In this document: positions 1 through 6,583 of the stretch, one piece after another | How the letters are laid out: the number at the start of each line of letters is the position of its first letter | Position numbering within the stretch: position 1 is the stretch's first letter | Assembly (NCBI GenBank): GCA_029243925.1 | Contig: JAQWRC010000159.1 | Location: 1 to 7,648 of the forward strand | Length of the DNA: 7,648 nt | Direction of reading: 5' to 3' | DNA from: Phycisphaerales bacterium | GTDB lineage: Bacteria; Planctomycetota; Phycisphaerae; Phycisphaerales; SM1A02 | Made by a program: the position numbers and the translations under genes | Notes under the pieces: model-generated | Seen by the model: only the letters and a program-made list of their open reading frames with translations | Told to the model about the DNA's origin: nothing | Databases searched by the model: none

Positions 1-44
1 GTTGCAGTGAGAGGAAGCAAGAGCAGCAGAATCAAAAGTCGCAT
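1..44 (-). CDS. N-terminus of a divergent secreted protein (partial, runs off left edge)
   Basis: Reading the minus strand from an ATG at 44 gives a 14-residue open start, MRLLILLLLLPLTA, which continues past the window edge without a stop. It has the shape of a Sec signal peptide: one Arg, then an unbroken run of Leu/Ile, then Pro and small residues. A GGAG at 54-51 lies 6 bases before this ATG, good SD spacing, which favours it over the in-frame ATG at 56 (adding METT). Nothing can be said about the mature protein. It is divergent from ispF, so 45-162 should hold both promoters. The reading is short and could be chance, but the hydrophobic run together with the SD makes a real gene more likely than not. 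Confidence 0.5.
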   Translation of the reverse strand, partial: MRLLILLLLLPLTA

Positions 45-162
45 AGTGGTCTCCATGGGTGGTGGCCGAGAATCAGTATCGGCCTCCCAAGCCAGCCAAC
101 ATGATATGCATGAAGGCCGATGTGGAGCCTACGTGCCTCTGGAGGGTACACTTCAGCTTCTG
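45..162. promoter_or_regulatory. Divergent intergenic region upstream of ispF
   Basis: This 118-bp stretch separates the leftward signal-peptide gene from ispF and should carry both promoters. I find no convincing -35/-10 pair on either strand. It contains an inverted repeat, GGCCGA at 64-69 and TCGGCC at 79-84, and a further GGCCGA at 115-120. No SD stands at normal distance from the ispF ATG; GGAGGG at 141-146 is 16 bases away. The function is inferred from position only. Confidence 0.35.
64..84. repeat. Inverted repeat GGCCGA-9 nt-TCGGCC
   Basis: Perfect 6-bp arms at 64-69 and 79-84 are separated by a 9-base spacer. The centre-to-centre distance of the arms is 15 bp, not a clean helical turn. 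It lies between two divergent starts, where an operator would be expected. It has no T-tract, so it is not a terminator. The arms are short enough to arise by chance in GC-rich DNA. Confidence 0.3.
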
Positions 163-681
163 ATGGCACTGAATCCGCCCAAACTTCGCATCGGCCATGG
201 CTACGATCTGCATCGTCTGGAGCCCCTGCCCCCAGATGGTCAAGGGCGACCCTTCATGCTTGGTGGCGTTCTCGTGGACCACCCAATGGGGCCCATCAGC
301 CACAGTGACGGCGATGCGGTCCTCCATGCGGTGACGGATGCCATCCTGGGTGCTGTTGGCGGAGAGGATATTGGCCAGCTGTTTCCAGATGATGATCCTG
401 CCAACAAGGGTCGGCAGTCGAGCGATTTCCTGGAAGCTGCCTGTCAGCACGCTCGGTCCGCGGGCTGGTCGCTGGTGAATGCTGATATCACCGTCATTTG
501 CGAACGCCCGAAACTGAGCCCGTACAAAAAGACGATGGTCGCCTCTATTGCAACCATCATGGGCTGCGATTCGACGCAGATCAATATCAAGGGCAAGACG
601 CACGAAGGAGTAGACGCGCTTGGTGAAGGCCGCGCAGTCGAGGTGCATGTTGTCGTCTTGTTGCAGGAGTGCGACTCATGA
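163..681 (+). CDS. ispF: 2-C-methyl-D-erythritol 2,4-cyclodiphosphate synthase
   Basis: IspF converts 4-diphosphocytidyl-methylerythritol 2-phosphate to methylerythritol 2,4-cyclodiphosphate with release of CMP, in the MEP isoprenoid pathway of the cytoplasm. From the ATG at 163 the protein has 172 residues, slightly longer than the usual 155-165. The family motifs are intact: GHGYDLH near the start (zinc ligands D15 and H17), SHSDGD at 46-51, the third zinc ligand H55 within LHAVTDAILGA, the DIGQLFPDDDP segment, and KGKTHEG followed by GEGRA near the C-terminus. A short insert (PLPPDGQG) lengthens the first loop. The frame stays open to the window's left edge, but the sequence before M163 has no IspF or IspD character, so I start at 163. 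It is the first gene of the operon, and its TGA overlaps the next ATG. Confidence 0.96.
   Translation: MALNPPKLRIGHGYDLHRLEPLPPDGQGRPFMLGGVLVDHPMGPISHSDGDAVLHAVTDAILGAVGGEDIGQLFPDDDPANKGRQSSDFLEAACQHARSAGWSLVNADITVICERPKLSPYKKTMVASIATIMGCDSTQINIKGKTHEGVDALGEGRAVEVHVVVLLQECDS
665..669 (+). promoter_or_regulatory. Shine-Dalgarno AGGAG for the HD-domain gene
   Basis: AGGAG lies inside the last codons of ispF, 8 bases before the ATG at 678. It decides that start over the in-frame GTG at 669, which overlaps the SD itself. It is the only clear SD among the operon genes. Confidence 0.7.
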
Positions 682-1211
682 AGTCGGAGCAGCTCAGCGG
701 GGATCTTGCGTGGCAGCAAGCTTGTGATCTGGCGGCTCGACGCCACGAGCATCAGCGGCGGGACAATGGGGTGACCCCATATGCATCGCATCCAATGCGT
801 GTTGCCCTCACGCTGTCTGCGATCTTCGGAGTTCATGATGAGCGCATTCTTGCCGCAGCGATGATGCATGATCTCATCGAGGATACGACGGTTGATTACG
901 ATGAGCTGGCCGAGCGCTTCGATCCGGAGATTGCCGGGTGGGTGTCCGCCATGAGCAAGGACATGCGCATGGAGCACGATGCTCGGGAGGCTGCCTATGA
1001 TGAGCAGTTGGCTGCGGCAGCGTGGCCGGCACGACTCATCAAGCTTGGTGACGTCTTTGACAACCTGTCGGATGCCACTGGTGACAAGATCAAGTCATGC
1101 ATCGAGAAGGCACACAGAGCAATCGCACTTGCGGGTGACGAGTTGGAGCTGCAGACGGCCGTCACGCATCTGAAAGAGCGAATCGCATCCGTCGAGTCGC
1201 GAGCGTCATGA
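678..1211 (+). CDS. Stand-alone HD-domain hydrolase, probable small alarmone hydrolase (MESH1/SpoT-HD type)
   Basis: The 177-residue protein matches the hydrolase half of RelA/SpoT enzymes, which remove pyrophosphate from (p)ppGpp. The ligand set is complete by position: a basic RR before TPYASHP (H38), AMMHDLIEDT giving H64, D65 and the catalytic E68 and D69, and KLGDVFDN giving D125 and N129. These align with H53, H77, D78, E81, D82, D144 and N148 of the streptococcal Rel hydrolase site. No synthetase, TGS or ACT domain follows, so hydrolysis only is expected. The length is close to that of metazoan MESH1 (about 179 residues). It has no signal peptide and should be cytoplasmic. The ATG at 678 overlaps the ispF stop (ATGA), and its own stop overlaps the next ATG. 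The substrate is inferred; another nucleotide hydrolase of the HD superfamily is possible. Confidence 0.83.
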   Translation: MKSEQLSGDLAWQQACDLAARRHEHQRRDNGVTPYASHPMRVALTLSAIFGVHDERILAAAMMHDLIEDTTVDYDELAERFDPEIAGWVSAMSKDMRMEHDAREAAYDEQLAAAAWPARLIKLGDVFDNLSDATGDKIKSCIEKAHRAIALAGDELELQTAVTHLKERIASVESRAS

Positions 1212-2080
1212 GACCGGAAATTCCCATGTATACCGTTGCGTTCACACTGTGCATGATGTTTGGAGTGGCAGCTTGCCACAGTGCTCCGGATGCAGGGCAG
1301 GAAGCCACCTCGCCACCTTCGGCCCCGGCTCCAGCAGCGCCCGTGACTCCGCCTGTGGACTCTGAAGCAGATCGAATGCTTCAGCATGCAGAAGACCAGC
1401 GCGATGTGGTGCAGCGAGTTCATGCATCGGTTTCGGTGGAGCGTATCGAGCCGCTCTTCAACAAGCGTGATGTGCGTTCGGGCAGCATGTACTATCAGCG
1501 CAACGGAGATGCCCCCCCTCAGTTTGCGATTCTGCTCGAGAAACGTCTCATTGGAAGACGACTGGAGTCGCGAAGAAAACACATCGTGTACGACGGGCGC
1601 TGGCTTTCGGAAATTGATCACGAGAAGAAGCAGTGCATTCGATGGGAGCTTTGCGGCGAGGCGAATGATCCAACACGCCTTGATGGTCGTTTTCCGCTGC
1701 CCATCGGCCAGCCGCGAGATGAAGTCAAGCAGCGATTCGAAGTCGAGGTTCTTCCGGAGGGTCCGGCAGCGCCGTTTCTGGCCTCGTTGGCCAAGGATCA
1801 TTCGATCAAGGGATTGCGCCTCACACCTCGTGCAGGGACACCAGCCGCAGAGGATTTCACTCGCATCGATGTCTGGTACGACACTGGCAACTGGCTGCCT
1901 CTTGGTATCGAGACCACCGATGACAAGGACAATGTTCGTCGCGTTCGTCTTACAGACGTCGTCATCAACCCTGAACTGAACGAAACGCAGCGTGACACGC
2001 TGCAGGGCACCATTCCATCCGGTGATGACTGGATGCTCGATGAACGCCCGTGCACGCCACCTGATGAGCCGGGCCCATGA
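1208..2080 (+). CDS. LolA-like domain lipoprotein
   Basis: This 290-residue protein begins with a lipoprotein signal: Arg2, a hydrophobic stretch at 8-22 and a lipobox VAAC with the lipidated Cys at 23. An Ala/Pro-rich linker (about 24-50) follows. The rest reads as a LolA/LolB-type beta-sheet domain. It contains the strand-like VYDGRWLSEID, then KGLRLTPRAG, DVWYDTGNWLPLGIE, RRVRLTDVVINPEL and a closing segment ending near DDWMLDERP. This order (Y-DG-W, L-L-P, W-D--LP, V--N) is typical of the outer-membrane lipoprotein carrier superfamily. A lipidated protein with this fold resembles LolB in topology, but binding of lipoproteins is inference. The ATGA overlap with the preceding gene supports the start at 1208; the ATG at 1226 would remove the only N-terminal Arg. 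There is no clear SD, so translation is probably coupled. The tail is Pro-rich and holds a second Cys. Confidence 0.82.
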   Translation: MRPEIPMYTVAFTLCMMFGVAACHSAPDAGQEATSPPSAPAPAAPVTPPVDSEADRMLQHAEDQRDVVQRVHASVSVERIEPLFNKRDVRSGSMYYQRNGDAPPQFAILLEKRLIGRRLESRRKHIVYDGRWLSEIDHEKKQCIRWELCGEANDPTRLDGRFPLPIGQPRDEVKQRFEVEVLPEGPAAPFLASLAKDHSIKGLRLTPRAGTPAAEDFTRIDVWYDTGNWLPLGIETTDDKDNVRRVRLTDVVINPELNETQRDTLQGTIPSGDDWMLDERPCTPPDEPGP

Positions 2081-4737
2081 GGGGGCGAATCAGCCTGCTG
2101 CTTCTGCTGCTGCCATCTGCAGCCATGGGGCAGTCCATCGTGCCACCCCCGCGCCCAGTGTCGCCAGTCGTTGAGCAGTTGCATGACGACGCGTTTCTGA
2201 CCGATGCCGAGCGCAACGCGCTGCATCGTCATCATGGAACCTGGGAACAGGAAGATCTGCAGACTGCTCGTCAGCGTGCCGAAGCGGCGCTTCAGATCGG
2301 GCACTGGGATGACCCGGTCTTCGAGGATCCGAATCTTCCTCGCGTACTGGTAGCACGTGCAGCGTGGCGCCGAGGCGAACGCAGGCGTGCATTTGAACTT
2401 CTGATTGGCGAGACGGATCAGGAAGCACGTTCTCTTGCCGGTCGAATTGCCTTTGAACTCGGCGAGGTTGAGCAGTCCAATGCGCTCCTCAAGGAAGTCA
2501 TGCAGCAGGGGGGCAGGTCCAGTGCAGTTGAAATGGCCCGCATCCGCGCCGTGCGACAGTATGCGTTGTCCTCCGGCCGAACCGGAGAGGCGTACCAATC
2601 CATTCTCGATGCTCTTGCCGCTCTTCGAGATGAACAGGATCCGTTGTATTGGGATGCGATGCTGGAGGAAGCAGATGTACTCAGTGAAAAACACCGGTAC
2701 AACGATGCAGCCGCAGCAGCGTGGGAGGCCTTGGAGCTGAACCCCAGATTGGCTCTTGTCTGGTACCAACTTGGTCAACTGGCAGTGCGGATGTTTGATT
2801 TCGAAGGAGCGGATGCCGCAGCGCGAACACTGCGGCGACTCCTGGAGGACCACCCGCTGGCCGCACTCATCGAGGCCGAGTCAGCACTTGTTCGCCGTGA
2901 TGTCGAGGCAGCCAGCGAGATTCTCGAGCCCGTGTTGGACCGGTACCCTCAGCATCCGGAAGCATTGGCATTGGCGATTGCGGCTGCTGAGCTTGCCAAT
3001 CAGAAGCAACTTAGTGCGCATCTGGAGAGTCGCCTCCGAGCGTCCGGGCCAGGGGACCCTCGTCCATTCACGACGATTGGGCGCTTGTTGTCGTTGCATC
3101 GACAGTTCGAGCAATCCGATCATTGGCTTGAAATGGCATTGGCTCTGCAGCCCCAGTGGGCTGCAGCTCATATTGAGCAGGGGCTCATGCGATGGCAGGC
3201 GGGGCAGGATTCACGTGCAATGGCATCCATGGCTCGTGCAGTTGAACTCGATCCGTTCAATCTGCGGGCGGCAAACAGCCTTGCGCTGTTGCAGTCGCTT
3301 GAGCAGTACGAGGTGTTGGAGACGCCACACTTCATCATTCGATGGTCGCCTGGCATCGATGAAGCGCTGGTCCGTGACATGCCCGAGCAACTTGAAGCGA
3401 TGCACGATCTTCTCGAAGAGCGATTGGGATGGTCGCCGGCGGAGCGCACCACGGTGGAGTTGTATCCGGACCACGAGTCCTTTGCCGTCCGAGTCGTTGG
3501 CATGCCCGACATTCATACCGTGGCTGCATGTACCGGGCCGGTGATTGCCATGGAGGTGCCCCGTGCAGCATTGGGTTCACGCCACTTGGGCGGGTACGAC
3601 TGGGTCAACGTGTTGCAGCACGAGTACGCTCATACATTGACCCTTGATCGAACGAACTATCGATTGCCTTTGTGGCTGACTGAGGGGCTGGCGGTCTCCA
3701 TGGAGATCGCGCCTCGCAGCTGGGAAACACGTCAGTTGCTGGCGAGCGAGTGGGCGGAAGGCACATTGCTCGATCCTGATGAACTTGATTGGGGCTTCGT
3801 GCGCCCGCGCAGGCCGCAGGATCGTTCGCTCGCCTATGCCCAATCATGGTTGATGGTCGAGTACCTCCTGGCGGAATGGGGGCAGCAGGGGCTTGATCAA
3901 TTGCTGGATGCCTATCGGGATGGTGTTCAGGAATCGAACGCGTTTCCAGCTGCATTGGGCGTGTCACGAAGTCGATTCCACCTCGATTTCCTGGAGTGGG
4001 CAGGCACGCGTTTCAACGAATGGGGACTGCTGTCGACACCGACCAATGCGCAACTGGCCCAAGAACTGTTCGAGTCCGATGCCAGAGGTGACCACCGTCA
4101 TCGTCGCCGGCAAGGTGAGGCGATGCAGCGTGGCATGGCGCAGTTGCTGGAGCGGATCGGCTTGCCAGCAGACGATTCGAGCCACATGGTTGTTTGGCCA
4201 CTTCCGACTCAGCTTGATCTGGGCACATTGGATGTCGAGACCATCGAACTTCTGCTTGAATCCCATGCGTCCCATCCTGACCTGCTGTACGAGTCGATTC
4301 GGCACTGGATTTCAGAAGGCGGCCCCATGGACGAAGAGCTGCTTGAACGTGTTGTCCGGTATGTGGACATGCGACCGGATGATCCTGCCGGCCATCGCGT
4401 ATTGGCGGATGTCCGGACCGAATCTGATCCAGCTGGAGCGGTGGAGCATCTGCGCATGCTGGCGATGCGTTCCACGGACGATACGCAGCCGTGGCTGGAT
4501 CTGGCGAAGGTGCAGCGATCGCTCGGTGATTACGAAGGGGCATTGGATTCGGGCAAGAGAGCGCTGCGGCTCGATCCCTACGATCCGCAACTTCGCGAGC
4601 GTGTGGCAGCACTTGCTCTTGAAGCGAAGTCTCTGGACTACGCTCGACATCAGATCGAGGCGCTGTTGCTTCTTGAGCCGGGCCAACCGCTGCACGAGCG
4701 CCGCTTACAGGCGATCGATGCAATGCTCGAGGAGTGA
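2077..4737 (+). CDS. Secreted TPR-repeat protein with a central HExxH metallopeptidase (Peptidase_MA-like) domain
   Basis: This 886-residue protein starts with a Sec signal peptide (Arg2 and Arg4, a Leu run at 7-12, likely cleavage after AMG at 16-18). It has no lipobox Cys or later membrane span that I can see, so it should be periplasmic or exported. Residues about 50-405 are Ala/Leu-rich helical repeats of TPR type, for example AALEALELNP-like and ARAVELDPFNLRAANSLA units. From about 412 comes a peptidase domain: the zinc motif HEYAH (H515, E516, H519), then LPLWLTEGLA with E536 as probable third ligand, the gluzincin arrangement of Peptidase_MA families. A C-terminal TPR block covers about 800-880 (LGDYEGALDSGKRALRLDP). 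It is the last gene of the operon, with an ATGA overlap upstream and a 9-bp gap to the convergent carboxyltransferase gene. The repeats suggest protein binding. The substrate is unknown. Confidence 0.9.
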   Translation: MRGRISLLLLLLPSAAMGQSIVPPPRPVSPVVEQLHDDAFLTDAERNALHRHHGTWEQEDLQTARQRAEAALQIGHWDDPVFEDPNLPRVLVARAAWRRGERRRAFELLIGETDQEARSLAGRIAFELGEVEQSNALLKEVMQQGGRSSAVEMARIRAVRQYALSSGRTGEAYQSILDALAALRDEQDPLYWDAMLEEADVLSEKHRYNDAAAAAWEALELNPRLALVWYQLGQLAVRMFDFEGADAAARTLRRLLEDHPLAALIEAESALVRRDVEAASEILEPVLDRYPQHPEALALAIAAAELANQKQLSAHLESRLRASGPGDPRPFTTIGRLLSLHRQFEQSDHWLEMALALQPQWAAAHIEQGLMRWQAGQDSRAMASMARAVELDPFNLRAANSLALLQSLEQYEVLETPHFIIRWSPGIDEALVRDMPEQLEAMHDLLEERLGWSPAERTTVELYPDHESFAVRVVGMPDIHTVAACTGPVIAMEVPRAALGSRHLGGYDWVNVLQHEYAHTLTLDRTNYRLPLWLTEGLAVSMEIAPRSWETRQLLASEWAEGTLLDPDELDWGFVRPRRPQDRSLAYAQSWLMVEYLLAEWGQQGLDQLLDAYRDGVQESNAFPAALGVSRSRFHLDFLEWAGTRFNEWGLLSTPTNAQLAQELFESDARGDHRHRRRQGEAMQRGMAQLLERIGLPADDSSHMVVWPLPTQLDLGTLDVETIELLLESHASHPDLLYESIRHWISEGGPMDEELLERVVRYVDMRPDDPAGHRVLADVRTESDPAGAVEHLRMLAMRSTDDTQPWLDLAKVQRSLGDYEGALDSGKRALRLDPYDPQLRERVAALALEAKSLDYARHQIEALLLLEPGQPLHERRLQAIDAMLEE

Positions 4738-4746
4738 GCAGTTGGC

Positions 4747-6432
4747 TCAGGTCTGCAACACACCAGTACGGAATGTACCGGTGATGGGGAAGCTCGATGC
4801 CACCTGCAGAGCGGCGATGAGTTCATCCCGCGTCTTTTCAGGCTCGATGATGCGATCCACCCATCCTCGTGCTGCGCCGTAGCGGATGTCCTGTTGTTCC
4901 TGATAGGACGCGGTGACGGCTTCAAGGAGCTGTTTCTGTTCCTCCTCGTCAACGGCTTCTCCGCGTCGCTTGCGTGCGGCAAGATCGATCTGCATCAGCG
5001 TGCTCGCGGCCTGCGCCGCACCCATGACCGCGCATCGAGAGCCGGGCCATGCCAATGTCAGCAGCGGGTCGAACGCGCGTCCGCACATGGCGTAGTTGCC
5101 GGCTCCGTAGCTGCCGCCCATGATCAAGGAGATCTTCGGAACGATGCAGTTGCTCATGGCGTTCACCATTTTTGCGCCGCTGCGTATGATTCCCGCCTGC
5201 TCGCTGTCTCTGCCGACCATGAAGCCAGTCGTGTCATGTGCAAAGATGATGGGCAGTTCCTTCTGGTTGCAGTCCATGATGAATCGCGCCGCCTTGTCGG
5301 CCGACTCGGTGTAGATGACTGCTGGCATGTTCATCGCCGTCGAAGGCCCGGCCTTGCCGCCGGGCATCTTCTTCTGGGTGAGCTTCCGTTGATTGGCCAC
5401 GATGCCACAGGGTCTGCCGCCGATGCGTGCATAACCACAGACGATTGATGCGCCGTAGTCCGCTTTGTATTCACTGAATGACTCGTCATCGACGACGCAG
5501 GACAGGATGTCCTTGACGTCGTATTGCTGATGCGGATCACTGTGGAAGATGTCGTAGATGGATTCAGGTTTGTCGGCTGGCGCAACGGCCTCGTATGGGG
5601 GGCCATGGGCGGGATCAGTGGACTGGTCCGCATGCACAAGGGATCGAACTCGTTCAATGCAGGCGGCATCATCCGGTTCGTGAAAGTCGATCGTCCCGGA
5701 GATTTCCGCGTGCATCGCGGCTCCACCAAGATCTTCGTTTCCGACGTCCTGGCCAATGGCGGCTTTCACAAGTGCAGGACCTGCAAGATACAGACCGCTT
5801 CCCTCTGTCATGAGGAGGGTGTCACACAACACGGGAAGGTACCCGCCTCCGGCGACGCAGTTGCCCATGATCGCCGCCAGTTGGGGGATTCCGTCCGCAG
5901 AGAGGACGGCATTGTTTCGAAAGATGCGCCCGAAGTCATCGGTATCCGGAAAGACATCCTCCTGCAGGGGCAGAAAGACTCCCGCAGAATCGACCAGATA
6001 GAGCAGGGGAAGTCTGGCGCGGTGTGCGATGGTCTGGGCACGGATGATCTTCTTGCATGTCATCGGGAAGAAGGCGCCAGCTTTCACGGTGGCGTCGTTG
6101 GCGATGATCATGCAGCGTTTTCCGCCGACGGTTGCGATTGCGGTGACGACGCCTGCTCCAGGCGCTCCACCGTAGTCGGCGTACATGTTCCAGGCGGCAT
6201 ACAGGCCACATTCAAAGACGGGGGAATCCTTGTCGACGAGGAGGTCGAGCCGTTCCCGGGCAGTTAGTCGATTGAGTTTGTGCTGCCGTTCGATGCCGCG
6301 GGTGCCGCCGCCTTCGCGAATGGCCTCCGCCTCGGACAGGAAGTCCACGGTGACGGAGCGAAGATCGTGAGAGGCGTCTGGCATCAGGAAGCCCAGTGTA
6401 CCGGGTTGGGAAACGAGCCACCGCAAATCCAT
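4747..6432 (-). CDS. Acyl-CoA carboxylase carboxyltransferase (beta) subunit, MCC/PCC type
   Basis: The 561-residue protein carries both crotonase-like halves of a biotin-dependent carboxyltransferase, which moves CO2 from carboxybiotin to an acyl-CoA. N-terminal half: TARERLDLLVD (57-67), ANDATVKAGAFFP (111-123), LPLLYLVDSAGVFLP (141-155), FGRIF and the oxyanion loop AGGGYLP (194-200). C-terminal half: TGFMVGRDSEQAGI (402-415), MGGSYGAGNYAMCGRAFDP (438-456) and WPGSRCAVMGAAQAA (462-476). The motif order and length are closest to 3-methylcrotonyl-CoA carboxylase beta (about 535-560 residues), but the acyl substrate cannot be set from sequence alone. An extra segment of roughly 18 residues sits at about 350-372. 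The biotin carboxylase/carrier partner is not in this window. The start is uncertain: ATG at 6432 is used, but ATG at 6384 (MPDASH, 545 residues) fits the family well. Neither has an SD. Confidence 0.93.
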   Translation of the reverse strand: MDLRWLVSQPGTLGFLMPDASHDLRSVTVDFLSEAEAIREGGGTRGIERQHKLNRLTARERLDLLVDKDSPVFECGLYAAWNMYADYGGAPGAGVVTAIATVGGKRCMIIANDATVKAGAFFPMTCKKIIRAQTIAHRARLPLLYLVDSAGVFLPLQEDVFPDTDDFGRIFRNNAVLSADGIPQLAAIMGNCVAGGGYLPVLCDTLLMTEGSGLYLAGPALVKAAIGQDVGNEDLGGAAMHAEISGTIDFHEPDDAACIERVRSLVHADQSTDPAHGPPYEAVAPADKPESIYDIFHSDPHQQYDVKDILSCVVDDESFSEYKADYGASIVCGYARIGGRPCGIVANQRKLTQKKMPGGKAGPSTAMNMPAVIYTESADKAARFIMDCNQKELPIIFAHDTTGFMVGRDSEQAGIIRSGAKMVNAMSNCIVPKISLIMGGSYGAGNYAMCGRAFDPLLTLAWPGSRCAVMGAAQAASTLMQIDLAARKRRGEAVDEEEQKQLLEAVTASYQEQQDIRYGAARGWVDRIIEPEKTRDELIAALQVASSFPITGTFRTGVLQT

Positions 6433-6454
6433 GTGTCGATGCCGTGGCGGGGGT

Positions 6455-6500
6455 CAGACGAAACCGGGCCGCCCTGAGGGCGGCCCGGTCATGGTCTTTT
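6455..6500. terminator. GC-rich perfect hairpin, terminator-like on both strands
   Basis: ACCGGGCCGCCC (6463-6474) and GGGCGGCCCGGT (6478-6489) form a perfect 12-bp stem with a TGA loop. Outer arms AGAC (6456-6459) and GTCT (6494-6497) can extend it past a small internal loop. On the plus strand TTTT follows at 6497-6500. On the minus strand the tail is the weaker TTCGTCT. By context it would end a minus-strand transcript entering from 6500-6780, just before the carboxyltransferase gene. The plus-strand T-run is stronger, but no gene reads into it from that side. Confidence 0.6.
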
Positions 6501-6541
6501 CTGTAGAGGGTCGCACGTGTGCATCCCCGTCGGTTACACGT

Positions 6542-6583
6542 CTATTCGTGCGAACCCTTTAAACAGTCACATAAATCAATCAC
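6542..6583 (-). CDS. Possible 13-residue leader peptide
   Basis: A GTG at 6583 opens a frame encoding VIDLCDCLKGSHE (first residue fMet if used) and ends at TAG 6544-6542. It stands 7 bases after GGAGG in an unusually strong SD, which is the main reason to take it seriously. Its last five codons cover the 5' arm of the hairpin 6557-6547/6517-6508, so a ribosome reaching the stop would open that hairpin. It has two Cys and no biosynthetic residue run that would name a signal. A start-stop ATGTGA (6572-6567) lies inside it in another frame. It is too short for coding statistics and could be chance. Confidence 0.25.
   Translation of the reverse strand: MIDLCDCLKGSHE

Noticed and set aside
7..162. 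N-terminal extension of IspF back to a GTG at 7, or an IspD-IspF fusion
   Set aside because: The residues before M163 have no IspD character, are low-complexity Ser/Gly/Arg, and overlap the divergent signal-peptide gene and its spacer.
101..163. Small plus-strand frame (20 residues) whose TGA overlaps the ispF ATG
   Set aside because: No SD, no recognisable composition, and too short; the stop-start contact is likely chance.
1798..2853. 351-codon minus-strand open frame
   Set aside because: It lies opposite the lipoprotein and TPR genes, is rich in Cys/Arg/His typical of antisense frames, and has no domain motif; the plus-strand proteins have clear motifs.
2756..3544. 262-codon plus-strand frame inside the TPR peptidase gene
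   Set aside because: Trp/Arg/Ser/Cys-rich out-of-frame shadow; the peptidase frame carries signal peptide, TPRs and HExxH.
5524..6267. 247-codon plus-strand frame opposite the carboxyltransferase gene
   Set aside because: Antisense shadow of a gene with full family motifs; no start signal or domain of its own.
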